From Glandiceps talaboti (Eukaryota; Hemichordata; Enteropneusta; Spengelidae), in assembly GCF_964340395.1 (NCBI RefSeq), contig NC_135556.1:11982910-12046909 (forward strand): a DNA stretch of 64,000 nucleotides, in the 5' to 3' direction. Position 1 is the first letter of the stretch. Each line of letters begins with the position of its first letter. Made by a program: the position numbers and the translations under genes. Positions 1 to 12,299 of the stretch are shown here, one piece after another. The notes below the pieces were generated by a model. The model ran no database searches, was not told the origin of the DNA, and worked only from the letters and a program-made list of their open reading frames with translations.

Positions 1-307
1 CTTCGTTGGAAGTCAATTGACAAAAGTTAATGGGACATCAGTCGAAAGATTGCCCCTAGAGTCTTAAACAAATTATGAATAGAAGCTGTCAGAAAATTCA
101 CCTCGTGAAATGTTTGCGTGTATTTCGCCGACGATTTTGCGGAATCGATTTGATCTGAAGACACATTAGGTGTAATTACTGATCATAAAAATAGGTCGAC
201 AAGATAGATGGTTGGAGATGTCAGCTTTCTATATTATGTGTCGTTTTATATTGTGTGCGATAATCTGCACCCAACATCCGGGATATCCAAATCATCATTT
301 TTGTTAG

Positions 308-384
308 CATCTTACAAAGGAGTGTTGTTCAAGTCTGTCTTACTGGAAAACGCTGCCTCACCAAGCAGTTTCCCCTCATGAAAG
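308..384 (+). other. Possible internal exon (weak)
   Basis: A pyrimidine-rich stretch ending in TTGTTAG precedes position 308, and a donor-like GTAGGT follows position 384. Between them one frame, starting at 309, is open for 25 codons and includes CLTGKRCLTKQFPLMK. I recognise no domain in it. A 77-bp AG/GT-bounded open stretch is expected by chance many times in 64 kb, so this is only a candidate. Strand and function are uncertain. Confidence 0.12.
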
Positions 385-390
385 GTAGGT

Positions 391-3170
391 TTATTTAATT
401 TCAACCATTTTATGATTTCTAATTTTATGATTTATATTTTAACCATTTTCGCCACCTTGAAGTTGTTGTTTTTGGGTCTATCCTTCTCTAGTAGTTGTAC
501 ACGTGATATGCCTAATATGCTTAAATACCCGTGTATGTGAGTTCGAGAGAAAGTTCTACTTCGGATAGCCCCGCAACTTGGTTATAGCTATCTGACACGC
601 CAAACGGACTCAACGACATTGTCAAACCAGATAGCCAAGTCTCTGAGCAGTACTTCGGAGAATTTGTCAGAGCCCTTGTTATAATCATTTCATTAATCTT
701 AAAGGCAGTCCCAGAACAAACATCGTTATTCTTTATGAAAAAAAAGGTGTAATGAGATTAATTTTGAATCGCAATATTCTCAGTGAATGTAATAACATTA
801 CTATTATTTTAGATTAAGGTCAAGGGTCGTGATTATGAATGGAATTCATGAAATCGTGTCCCAAGTGACTTAGATATATCATTCATTTGCCCCGTTGACA
901 ATGCTATCAAACTAAAAGCTGTATCAAGTTTGAACACGTTGAAACGGATTATATTTCAAGTCACTCAAATCTAGTATATTTTGTGACGAGACAAGCACTT
1001 ATATTTATCTTAATTAAAGTTTCTAAAAAGTGTTTGCTATCCGTAATCTCAGTTATTTGACTTGTAATGTGTTGTGGAACGTTTCCGTCCTGGATTCATT
1101 TACGCGTCACTAAAATATATGATTACGTATTATTAGACTGCCAAATATATTACTTTGAAACGTACACATGCATAATATGCTGCATTATGTTCATTTTGCT
1201 ATGTATATTTCAAACACTATGAATGCATGTGTTAGCTCGTCCTTCGAGGACAAAATCACAATTCCCTTTCCAAATTTATGCCCTCTCCACGAGCAGAGAA
1301 GTACTAAGTTTCGTGTTCATATAAGGAGTTCATATAACATGTAAATAGTGTGTGTTGAGAACACATACAATGTCATTTTAACTTCTGCTAACCCGCCCAT
1401 ACATACGAACGATCACATAAGTGCCTTCGGCTGTGTCCGGACAGCTGGCAGGTCTGTTTTAAATATGGACATTAAGCACTCATTGATAATTCCCCAGTGC
1501 ATGTACATTACCGTTAACCACATGAAATCACCATAACAAGACAGGAATGGACGATCGATCGGTGATTCGACATCGCCTAGTTAGTTGTGTCATATACAGT
1601 TGACATCATGGTTAAATCGTCCCGTTTCTTTACTTAGTCTATAAAATGTCTCATTCTCATCCGTTGCGCGACAACAGGTAGTGTGATGTTTGCACGGAGC
1701 TACATTGGGAAATCTTAGAAATCCGGCCGAGGGTATTCCAAACTATTGACTCATAACACATAAAGCACTCAATGGAAACGTTTACCTCCCTATCGAGAAG
1801 TATACTTCAACGTACAACCTAATGGAGCAGACGATCTCATTCACACACACTGCAGCTTCAAGTCATTAGCTACACCTGCAAAAACAATTATACATAAAAT
1901 GCTAATTTTATCCTTACAACGTAAATGACTGGAACATATCTTACAAATGACCGTTGTCAGCGTCCCATTTATTGGAATATTCAAAGACGTGTGAAACAAA
2001 TCAACAGTCGTCACCCATTTACGTCTACTGCTGCCCATACATGCATGTACAGCCATTACTTGGTGTGATACTTATTAGTGCTGCCGACTGAAATCCGAGG
2101 AAACAACTGTCACAAATTTAGCTAACGACACATATTTGCATATTCGTATTCTCACGGGACTACGCCTTGACGGCTATCATATGGTGCAGGTTCACTGTCA
2201 CAGCTATGACCTCTAAATTATTGTAGTGGAGTAACGCGCAGCAAACTTGTCCGGACAAACAACAATTAGAGCGTCTGCTTAAAATAGAATGAAGTCAGTT
2301 TTGACATTAAACCATGCAACACTGAAAAAGTTTAAGTACGCGTTTATATTTCATCTAATATCCAGCTTGTCATTCTATAAAAAAAAATATCGAAAGTAAA
2401 AATACGTGACTCAATCACGGACTTTTTTTCCGGTGACACCTGGGGGAGGGAAACGTGACTCGATTTGGTCCGGAGATTGATCGGTGGACTACAAGGTCCC
2501 ATCTTTAATACAGGTGTTTCAGACAGTGTCGTCTGATTAACGGCTTCAAAGCCATTATGAAACCCCACTTCAATTATAACAAAATCGGTTTGAGAAGCCT
2601 GTCTCATTAATTTATTGAACAGTAATAATATTCGTATTATGTATGTATCTACATACGGGCCTTTACAGCGGTTAACTCGAGGGGACAGTTCCTCTCCCAA
2701 CTCCACCGTCAAGTGCAGGAATTTCAAGTAATCGTATACTAAATTAGAAATGTTTGTTGTGGTCAAACTTTGATAGCCAGTAACATTTAAGATATACATA
2801 CAGTGACCGATTCTTTTACAAATGTTAACATGATAAATGTATTTGTTAGATATTAAGATTCAAGGCATTCGTTCTTTTATTGTCGCAATGGCATGATAAA
2901 TGGTACCTCAAGAGAGTTAACGTAAATGGGCAACAGATTATTTAATGCTTTCCTTTAAACACAGTTTAATGATTAATTACATCAAGTGTAGTGATAACTT
3001 TGTTAGGTCCGATTTCAAAAAAAGAACCGAATATGCCGATCCATTTGCGAAATTGGAATTTGTTCCGAAAAGAAATCATTATCCATAAGATATGAACAGA
3101 GGGGGATTTGAAAGTATTGTTGCGTGTTTATTTCATTACACTAGTACTGTGACGTCATTAAATATCTTAT
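391..3170. other. Unique AT-rich DNA, no gene recognised
   Basis: I see no repeat family, RNA gene or convincing exon here. The longest open frame is 151 codons on the minus strand (2344-2799). It lacks low-complexity bias and any recognisable motif, and a frame of this length is within what chance can give in AT-rich DNA of this size. It could be a gene fragment, but nothing in the sequence supports a name. Confidence 0.4.
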
Positions 3171-3174
3171 GATT

Positions 3175-3403
3175 ACATTTAGAAATATTGTATAATATTT
3201 TTTTGTGCTTTCCTACTTCTGTTTAATTTACTATCGTCATAACTTCCCCTAGAGAGTTAACAAAGTAATCCGCGGATTCTGAATCGAGATTCTGAAACTT
3301 GAAAAACAGGACAAGGTTATTACTTTCGCACACGTCGTGGTTGGCAAAAGCGAACGCAAAATCCCCAGGTTTTAAACGCAAATGAAAGTTAATGTGAATA
3401 TGA
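3175..3403 (+). repeat. Left arm of a diverged long inverted repeat
   Basis: This stretch matches the reverse complement of 4280-4515 at roughly 80 percent by eye, with small indels. Shared landmarks include AGAAATATTGTATAATATT, GAGAGTTAACAAAGTAATC, GCGGATTCTGAA and AAATGAAAGTTAATGTGAAT. The arms enclose about 880 bp. This could be the terminal repeats of an old foldback or DNA transposon, or two inverted copies of one interspersed repeat. No transposase frame is visible inside. Confidence 0.7.
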
Positions 3404-3559
3404 ATAATTATAATTAATATTTCGTTCTAGATTGATTTTTCGAGGGGGTGGGGTATTTGGTCGATATTGAGTTAGCTAAAGTTAACCAATAACATACAGA
3501 CTTTCCTGTATTCGTGTGGCGACAATTGAATTAGTGAGATGTACATGTCTGAGTAAGGT

Positions 3560-3751
3560 GCCTCTCCTTATTTTGCGCAGTTATACTGCGCATATTTATT
3601 TTTCAGTCTATGCGCACGGCATTTTCTGCACACTTAGATTCAAATTTCAAACAGACACCGACCGAACGTCTTGAAGCGAAGCGCTATCGTGCAATTTTAA
3701 AGCGTGGCTGGTGCTAGGTTACCCAAAGTATAAGTGCTACGATCTATCACG
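3560..3751 (+). promoter_or_regulatory. Candidate promoter and non-coding first exon (weak)
   Basis: Between the arms of the inverted repeat lies a slightly GC-richer patch. It has two NRF-1-like half sites (CTGCGCAT and ATGCGCAC), a TATA-like CATATTTATTT near 3590, and a donor-like GGTGAGT just after the C at 3750. There is no ATG frame of note. It could be a 5' non-coding exon on the + strand, or the internal promoter of a mobile element, since it lies between inverted repeats. Confidence 0.2.
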
Positions 3752-4279
3752 GTGAGTTTCCGTTTCATTTGCGTTATTTTTTTTTCTAAACTCGTATGCG
3801 GAAGTAAACACTTTAGATCCCGTCGTACTTAGCAGCAGAAGCACTCTTAGCTAAAAACGTTCTGAAATAATTTTGCATCTTTTTTATCACTCATGTTACC
3901 ATCCTTGAATATCGTCAATTTCATAGTTCTTAAGTAAAGACTTGGACAGCTAGCTGTCATTTCAAACATATGCAAAAACCATAGACTTGTACAAACGAAC
4001 ATAAAATTGTATTAATGGAGTTTATTTTTTTTAATGAAAGGCATTTTTTTCTTGACAAGATCATGTAACATAATTTAATGGTGGTAGAGATATGAAAATG
4101 AAAATAGTTGCATGTATCAGTTTCATTTCCAGATACGAACGAGCAATCGATACTTATACTTTTCTGAGCCGATTCGTGGATAAGGATCTATTCGGCGAAA
4201 CATTCACCCAAGCATTAATTATTTAATTTCCCGTCTCTAAATTCAGACAGCATATGATAGGCCTGGAATCTAAATGAAG

Positions 4280-4515
4280 GAAGGAAGGACCACGATTCAC
4301 ATTAACTTTCATTTGTGTCTAAAAAGCGGTGGATTTTTGCGCTCGCTTTTTGCCTACCACGTGCAAGTACAAATCTCGTCCTATTTTCAAATGTTAAGAA
4401 TCTGCGTTTCAGAATCCGCAGATTACTTTGTTAACTCTCCAGAGAAAGCTATGACGATAGCAATTTTTTTTTTAAAGTAGGAAAGCATTTAAAATATTAT
4501 ACAATATTTCTAATG
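4280..4515 (-). repeat. Right arm of a diverged long inverted repeat
   Basis: Inverted partner of 3175-3403. Read on the minus strand it gives the same order of landmarks. The arm overlaps a partial tandem duplication: 4209-4312 is repeated at about 80 percent identity at 4531-4625. Both copies carry TAGGCCTGGAATCTAAA and an AATTTCCC(G/T)TCTCTAAA block, so the right side was rearranged after or during formation. Confidence 0.7.
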
Positions 4516-4530
4516 ATATGAAGCAACCCA

Positions 4531-4625
4531 AGCATCAATTAGTTAATTTCCCTTCTCTAAAATCAAAAAGTATATTGTAGGCCTGGAATCTAAAGGAATG
4601 ACCATGACGACGTGGCTTTCATTAT
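4531..4625 (+). repeat. Partial direct repeat of 4209-4312
   Basis: CAAGCATCAATTAGTTAATT and GTAGGCCTGGAATCTAAA repeat the left unit at a spacing of about 322 bp. The similarity fades after 4625, so the second unit is truncated or its remainder has diverged. Confidence 0.6.
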
Positions 4626-4629
4626 TATA

Positions 4630-5235
4630 TGTTAAAATTCAAATTGGATTTAGGATATATGTCGATCATAATGAGTCAGACACACTATAGCAACACAGTG
4701 AATCAATCAAGATAATCATGGGTGTTTTTTATGAGTACTGCATATAATGTCATTTGGAAAACTCTTTACTTTACCCTCCAATTTATGTGCATGTTTTACC
4801 ATTTAAAGTAGTTTGCGCCTCGAAAACATAAAAGGCTTAGGTTTCTCTGTTACTTTGTTCAAGTAATACTAATTCTCAGTTTAACATAAAGGAAAAAAGT
4901 AAATGGTCACCGTACATTATGTTCTGAAGTAAGTGTCAAAAGTCTCTTAAAATGAACCGCTTTAGAATCCAAAATGGCCGCTGAATTCTGTGGGAAAATA
5001 AAAGAATTACTTAAAAATAAGACGGACGAATATCTAAATCTGTATGGTAACAAGGTGGGTTCTTTACTTAGAAATAACATGTCGACACTTCTTGTGTTAT
5101 TTCCAAAGGACCAGGAACAAGTTTTCATATGGCAAAACTTTTATTGAGATTTGAGTAACTCAAATTTTTTTAGGCAAATTATCTGTATAAATGTCTCAAA
5201 CGAAGAAGTTCTTTACCATTCGTGTCAGGACTTTA
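4630..5235. other. No feature recognised
   Basis: AT-rich unique DNA. I see no open frame, RNA or repeat that I can support. Confidence 0.4.
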
Positions 5236-5239
5236 CAAT

Positions 5240-5634
5240 CAATTTCACCTAATCTCGCCGAAACAGTGGACAGTTAGTGGCGCAATATAATTTTATCTTG
5301 GTTTATACCAATAAAGGAAGTTTAAGGACAACACTTCAAACATGCTGAATCGTTACATATCAAAACAAAGAAAAAGTAATAAATTGTGATACACTGTTAC
5401 AACCCAGCCCATTGCTGTAGACAAAATAAAGTTTAAAATGTGTACATTTTCCCAGACTACAATGACTTCAGTGGTAACAATGTATCAAAATTACTTGTAT
5501 TTTTGTTATTTTGTTGTTTTGTAAAGAGTTGGCGTGTCTGAAGTATTGCCCTTACTTACCAATATTGTATGAACTAAAATGAAAATAGATTGAGGCATGC
5601 GCACACACTATTTCGGTGAGCTTAGGTGAAATTG
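5240..5634. mobile_element. Possible MITE with terminal inverted repeats
   Basis: The left end 5240-5268 (CAATTTCACCTAATCTCGCC, then GAAACAGTG) is mirrored at the right end 5606-5634, with about 25 of 29 positions matching. Weaker inverted similarity continues inward for some tens of bases, with GCGCA and a CAATA/TATTG block in both arms. There is no coding capacity in the 395 bp. I could not see a clear target-site duplication, so the boundaries and class are inferred. Confidence 0.45.
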
Positions 5635-5639
5635 GTTGT

Positions 5640-7500
5640 ATTCATTTGTAAGAAGGAAAATAACGTAATAAAGTTGAAATGAACACGAAAAAATGTAAAC
5701 TTTCGGAGACATCTTGTAGTCTGTAATCATAAGGGATAAACTTAAAGTGATATAAGTATAGCTATTAATGTCACACTCAAATTGACGAAGGCAAGTCTTA
5801 AAATATAGGATCAATCTAGAGTTCCTGATAAAGGAAATTAGTATTTATTAAATTAGTATCTGTAAAACATCTTGCCATCATAAAACCATATACAAAATTC
5901 AGACTTTCATAAATGACATGCATATTACGTCATAAAGCCATATATGGGAAACGTATGACGTCACACATAGAACAACACAAAACTGATCCTCTATAGTGTA
6001 TATTTACATGCATATGAAGTCAAGTATGAGTCACAAACAGGGTCAGAGAGAGGTCAAATACATAATCGTTGAAATGCAATAAATACAGTAACTGAACATC
6101 AATTGAAAAAAAACATCCTCAATGCATATTTGATTGCAATTCATTAGTATCAACAGGAAATTACATTTTGGTAGTGTACTATTTTTAAATGTTTTTCAAA
6201 TTCTGTACACATTTTAAAACGCAGGTGCCAAAGCTTTTAGCGGGATGCGATTTACTGTGTACGTCATACTTAACTGATATCTTTAACGATAATCATAATC
6301 GCCACTTTATTATTTATATCGTGTAATTTGAACAATTATTTATCAAGTAAAGAGTACGACAGATATTTGCGTCAAATGCAGTTTTGTTTTTGCCAAGACG
6401 ACATCTTGGGTCTAACACAAACCTATTAGGTATGGAATGAAGTCTGTATTTTCAATAACCAAATGTATACGATTTGGGGTGAAGAGGATTCGATCAAAAG
6501 GAGCCACTAATTAAAGATGTACATGATGAATGATGGTGTTGATGTATTCAAAATGGCCGCACAGCATGGTTAAATGGGTTAAATGAGATCACTTCTTCGG
6601 TGTTAGAATAACTGTTAATGGTACATACACTTTTTGGGGGACCTAGACCACGTTTATTGATTCTATACCCATTTCAATCATATACCTAATGCCCTTCAAG
6701 TGTGCCTTAATTCTTAATTATCACCTACTGCCAAGGTGAGAGTTGTTTCCAGAATCGTATCTTTCATATCTCGTTCTATACTAAACAGGCATGATGATAA
6801 CTCTATTGTACATACCCATGTTTTGGTTCGATAGTCTTTCTAAATAAGTGATATTCATATGATATCCTTTCATTTTTATCAGGATGGTTAACGTTGGCAA
6901 TGACGTCACTTGAAAAACTCTATATATTCTTTATAGTGATGAATAAGATATCACTGCCCATGCTTAATGTTTAATAAATCCTTGTTGATAACTCCTAGCT
7001 GATACGCTATGACTGCTCAGTCATAAATTCACGATGACTAACATTATATAGTTACCATTTGCTTCAATATGTTGGTTTGTGGGAGCTGTGGTGTCAGTTT
7101 GAGTTTAACAAATGTAATTCAATATGACTGTGTTAAGCCATTGTTGTGATTTGTGAAATCAAAAAATAGCCTCAGAATTTTGATGTGTGAAAGAATTAAT
7201 GAAATTATCTTAGTGTCTAGATATAAGCACTAATTGTTACAACAAAACAATATCCTTTGTTTCCTTTAAAAATCATTTACTAATATCAACAGGTATGCAT
7301 AACTTTGGCAATGTGGGCGCGAGCCAAGTTTTATATCTGATATGTATATCAAAACAGAACACCGATGTGCTGAAACAGTCTGGAAAAAGAAATGTAGAAG
7401 TTAGCGTAGCAAGTGAACTAGTTAGAGCTGCTTAAAACTGTCAGGATAAGTACATACACAGACATGGAAGCTTCCTTGTCTGTGGTAGAGAGAGAAAAAA
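5640..7500. other. Unique DNA, no feature recognised
   Basis: AT-rich sequence without an open frame, RNA motif or repeat family that I can support. Several CRE-like TGACGTCA/TGACGTCAC words occur (for example near 5957 and 6901), but they are isolated. Confidence 0.4.
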
Positions 7501-7516
7501 AGATAGACGGAGAGAG

Positions 7517-7641
<125 letters not shown>

Positions 7642-7649
7642 GATTATTA

Positions 7650-8745
7650 TTAAATAATGCAAATTCCAGTCCAGTGTTATACTCATGTCATGACCATTAT
7701 ATTTCGAAATATTAGTCAAAACATCATAGTTTTCCGACTTGGTCATTCTTTTGAATGCCATTTTCTGTTTTAACTTGTTCATTTTCAAGTCGATAATTGA
7801 AAGTTATATTCACGTTTGTGAATGTGATAACACTTGCGGATATCATTGAAATGGTACATTGAATTCTTTAATTAAGAAAGACAGAAGAATGTATTAGAAT
7901 CATCACTACAGATATTCCAAGAGGACAATAGAAGGACAATCAGCATAATTGGACGCCATCTTGAATATATTCAAATTCTCAAGGCTGCAGTGTATCATCA
8001 TGCAGATTCTTAATTAGTTGATCTCCCAGATGGTGAATTGCCAATGAACTATTGATTGGACGAGATGACTGGTGTGTGGTCTTGGGACTCGGACTGCCAT
8101 TTATTACACGCTACCAAGACACCTCACTTGTTTGGGCATTTCCCTGATGACGTCTGATAAACCATTCAATTCTGCATATTCTTATACAAGGTCTCAAAAT
8201 CAACTATACGGGTTTCCTTTCCTCCTTTAAAAAACTGAACATTTGGGAATAACAAGATTGTCGATTTTTAAATAGTTTTGATAATTAATTTCATTTTTGA
8301 AGTTTGACTATTATCTGACGTAGGATATTTAGGAATAAAGCGGAGTTTGGTGATGTTGTGCAATGAAGTTAGTACATATTAAAGGGAATGTTCAATGAAG
8401 TAGAGGTGATACACTTCGTCACTTTCCACTATTATGATTTTGTACCCAACCAAGGGTTGATGAATATAACCATTTTCTTGATGATACTAGCACTCAAACG
8501 GACATGCGAGGGAATGTATATACAAGTACATCTATATTAAGGAGGTCCACTAGTTTCATTCTAACCATAGTCCATAGATTTTTGGCGAAATTATTTGCAT
8601 GTGAGTAGAATGTAGCGTGTCTACACGGCACAGTGTTTTTGCTGGGTACGCACTGTGGGGTTTATGCGTATGCCATAGACACTAGAAAACTAAACAAAAC
8701 GCATATTATACGACAATACATGAGAAACAATGAATATATTATGAC
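7650..8745. other. No feature recognised
   Basis: Unique DNA between two microsatellites. I see nothing supportable. Confidence 0.4.
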
Positions 8746-8752
8746 GGGATCT

Positions 8753-8797
8753 GTTTGTGTGTGTGTGTTTGTGTGTGTGTGAGAGAGAGAGAGAGTA

Positions 8798-8830
<33 letters not shown>

Positions 8831-9180
8831 TGATCATGAGTGAGTGAGTGAGTGAGTGAGTGAGTGAGTGAGTGAGTGAGTTGGCTGGGTTAGTGTGGGC
8901 CCGAGTGTGGGTATGTGCTTGTGTGAGTGTAATGACGCTGTATGTGTGTGGGGGGTAGGGGTGTTGAGTAAGTGTGCGAGCGTCCACTTCTTTATTGGGC
9001 GTGCGTGCGAGTGTGTGTGCGTGTGTACGCGCGCGTATACATACATATATATGTGCCTGTCTGTCTGTCTGTCTGTCTGTCTGTCGGTTTGTTTGTTTGT
9101 TTGTTTGTTTGTTTGTTTGTTTGTTTGTTTGTTTGTTTGTTTGTGTGTTTGTGTGTTTATCTGTCTGTCTAGATCTGTCT
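8753..9180. repeat. Composite microsatellite cluster
   Basis: Successive blocks of (TG)n, (GA)n, (TG)n, (GAGT)n at 8836-8880, TG-rich spacer, (CTGT)n at about 9054-9084, (TTTG)n at 9086-9150 and CTGT again. Block boundaries show one-base changes of unit (CTGT to TTTG), as expected from point mutation followed by slippage. Confidence 0.95.
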
Positions 9181-9189
9181 GCATGATTT

Positions 9190-10080
9190 GACATTGGAAG
9201 TTAGGAGTAGATGCATACCTACTATTATAGATGTATACCCTTAGCTGCCGAACCTGGCAGTAGGTACACAGTATGTTTAATCATTAAAGCCGAAAAAAAT
9301 CCGACTTATTAAGTATAAGGGAACACTGTAGAAGAAGAATATTAGCATTACCTATCCATGTCAGTTGGCCGAACAATCTATAATTCCGGCCAACAACAAC
9401 AATTGTTACAGTGAGAGGAAATTCAGCAAAATGATTCTTAATTATATAATTATGATACATCGCACAATGACAATAATGGTGTTATAATTGTTGAGAAACG
9501 TGTCACTTGTAACATTAGAACAATTTGCTCTTCACGCGTCTCCATGCATTTGGTCCATTAAATTTTAATAAAAAACAATATTAAATTCCATCGGACATTG
9601 AATTGTTAATTCAGATTTGATATGAAGTTTAAGACAGACAGCATGTAAATAAGTAAAGCGTGAACTTATGATGTCGTTTATTGACAAGATGTATAGTTTC
9701 CGGATGTGTAATTGACGAGATGATGTCTATTTCTGTTTGAAAAATGGTCGAAGGAAATAGACAAACATTGAAATAAAATCTGAGTAATTTCACATAAACA
9801 TTAAGTTAAAAACCAAAAGTGCTATAAAAACATATCCAGGGAGGTGAGTAGTAACTAGGGCAAGGCTCTGTCTGGAAAGATTGTCATTGTACCAACTAAT
9901 ACATCATGTTATCGTACAGGAAAGTGTAAACACTTAATATATCGATATATGTCAGGGCTGCGTAAAATGATTGCATAAGTTCTTTCCAACTTTACATCAT
10001 ACGTATAAATGAACAATCTTGAATATAATGTTACAATACTTCGATTCGTTCTTGAATTGTTTGCCTTGCATGCTACACGG
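9190..10080. other. No feature recognised
   Basis: AT-rich unique DNA with no supported gene, RNA or repeat. Confidence 0.4.
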
Positions 10081-10085
10081 GAGTG

Positions 10086-10086
10086 T

Positions 10087-10117
<31 letters not shown>

Positions 10118-10193
10118 ACACATACACATACACATACATACACACACATACACACACACACACATACACATACACATACACATACACATACAC
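10086..10193. repeat. (CA)n microsatellite with TACA interruptions
   Basis: About 108 bp of CA units broken regularly by CATACA. It directly abuts the minisatellite that starts near 10221. Confidence 0.95.
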
Positions 10194-10220
10194 CGCCCTC
10201 TCCCCCACCCGTCGAACATG

Positions 10221-10745
10221 TGGGTGAACTTTGTACATGCTAATGATATATATATAATTGAATGGACTTACAAGGTACACAAGAGGTTTACCCCCACCAC
10301 CACCACCGGTACCACCACTCTACATTTGAGGGTGAACTTTTTACATGCTATGAATCACCAACGTAATAGAATTCCATGTACATGTACAATGTACACAAAA
10401 GGTTTACCACCACCCCACCCCACCATCCCCACCCCCTATTACCACCCCACATGTGAGGGTAATTTTTCTTACACACCAGTAATACAGTCGAATAGAACTA
10501 TTGTGTATACAAGAGGTTCACCCCTCCTCCACACTATATCTGAGATTGAACCTTTTTGCATACTATACATGATGTTCGCCCTTTATCCCCCCCCCCCCGA
10601 CCACCATCAATTTAAATCTAAGGGGTTAATTATTTAATTTATAACTAAGACAACTGAAAGAAACTATAATGCATACAGGAGGTTCACCCCAACATCTGAG
10701 GGTGAACTTTTCTCAAACTTATAATACAATCGAATAGATTATAAG
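10221..10745. repeat. Degenerate minisatellite, unit about 120 bp, 4-5 copies
   Basis: Each unit begins with GGGTGAACTTT, continues through a CATGCTA/ATAATACAAT-like stretch and AATAGA, and ends with TACAAGAGGTTCACCCC followed by a C-rich tract and an ACAT(T/C)TGAGGGTGAAC restart. Copies start near 10221, 10329, 10456, 10540 and 10700. The ends GGTGAAC and GTTCACC are inverted, so each unit can form a hairpin. The spacer in one copy has become a run of about 11 C residues near 10587. Confidence 0.75.
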
Positions 10746-10749
10746 GATT

Positions 10750-12205
10750 TTTTTTTCAATTGGTGGCGCACCTGAAAATCAAAATCCCTAGCTAATGCTA
10801 CAATTAAAATGATAATGATAATTTATTTTGAATTTTAACCCCAACTTTTTGACTTTGATTCGAAATTCCTCCCTTATCTATATTCCCTACGGCGTCTGAA
10901 ACCCCATTACTTATAGCAGTATCATGAAGAAGTCATCCATGCAAACTGAACAAATCACTCACACTTTCTACAAAATGGACGAACGATGACATCCATAGAT
11001 CTCTAACAACGATGAATTAAGACTTAGGCTGCCGTTTTTGGACCCCCAGGCCATTATTTCGTATGAACACGTACATTCGGGATGCACACATACATCCCAC
11101 AAGTACGTTTAAGACTGTTATTGTTACCGTGGGAGAAAGTGTTTAATGGAGCATCTTGTATCACAATCTTATCTTCACAGCAATGTTTTTAAATTATCGA
11201 TTATGAAAATCTTTCAGCGTGTCAAGTAACAAGTTAGTCACGCAAGAATAAAGTTAAGTAATATTAGTCCTGAATGATATTAAAAGTAATAGTACTAAAT
11301 TATTTAGACATTTGTTGTACTGTTTGTCAGTATATACCTTCTCACGGATTTTGCATACTCAAATTTCTCTTTTAAAATTTCAAAACGATTTTACATTCAG
11401 TATCGATACGCAGCGATGCAGTATTCATGTCATGTATATAATTCATGCACCAGTCCACATGCATGACCGTTTGTAAAACATATCCCAATCATTTCCGAAA
11501 GTAACCGCTATAAAGAGCAGCTCGAAGTTTGCAGTCATATGTGTTACCATTTTGCGGTTATTAGTTTTCAGTTGACTGAATATATAGATGATGCTTTCAC
11601 GCTGATGTTACATTGAAGCCAAAATGTAATCTAACCAAGAAAAGTGTTACTAATAGATACAGTTTTAATACTTGCTACAAAACGGAATCTCTGTTTGTTG
11701 TAACCGTGATCTGAGAAATGTTTATGATTGTTCATTGAATTCTGTGATCAGACTGTTCAGGTTATAACAGTGAATCGATTTGACATCTAGTACATCATTC
11801 CCAAAATACAAATCATTGCTTATAGTATTATACACAACTGTATTAAAGTGGGTACAGTCCGTAACTCTTGGCCAATTTCCGGACAAATTCTGTGAACAAA
11901 ATGCACTCATCTAAACCATCGAGTTACAAATTGTGGCCATTTATGATAAGGATCAATACAACCAATGGAGTATAAACCCAAAAAGTAGAACATAATTGCG
12001 AAACTTGTAAAATATTTACTTATTCGGAGAAAGACACTGATAAATACAAAATGCTAGTTTCATACATTGACAGTTTTCAAACTTATCAATGACATATTGT
12101 ATATATACGATTTAAGACTCACCCACACGCTACAATGCCAAGCTCTTTACAGACATAAACAGAATCAAAAAATTACTGTGCATCACCAGCAGGTCTCATG
12201 ACAAA
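10750..12205. other. No feature recognised
   Basis: AT-rich unique DNA. I see no gene, RNA or repeat that I can support. Confidence 0.4.
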
Positions 12206-12210
12206 TCTAA

Positions 12211-12211
12211 G

Positions 12212-12258
<47 letters not shown>

Positions 12259-12287
12259 ATTGTTATTGTTGTTGTTGTTGTTGTTGT
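12211..12287. repeat. (TTG)n microsatellite
   Basis: About 25 TTG units with two TTA interruptions. The minus strand translates to a polyasparagine run that I treat as non-coding. Confidence 0.95.
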
Positions 12288-12299
12288 TTTCAGACTTAG

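Noticed and set aside
2344-2799. 151-codon minus-strand frame as a gene
   Set aside because: No recognisable motif, no splice or promoter context, and the length is compatible with chance in 64 kb of AT-rich DNA.
8676-8695. CCATAGACACTAG as another family-1 hairpin
   Set aside because: No mirrored arm and no flanking 9-bp repeat. The same holds for CATAGAC words near 3980, 15124, 21409 and 60843.
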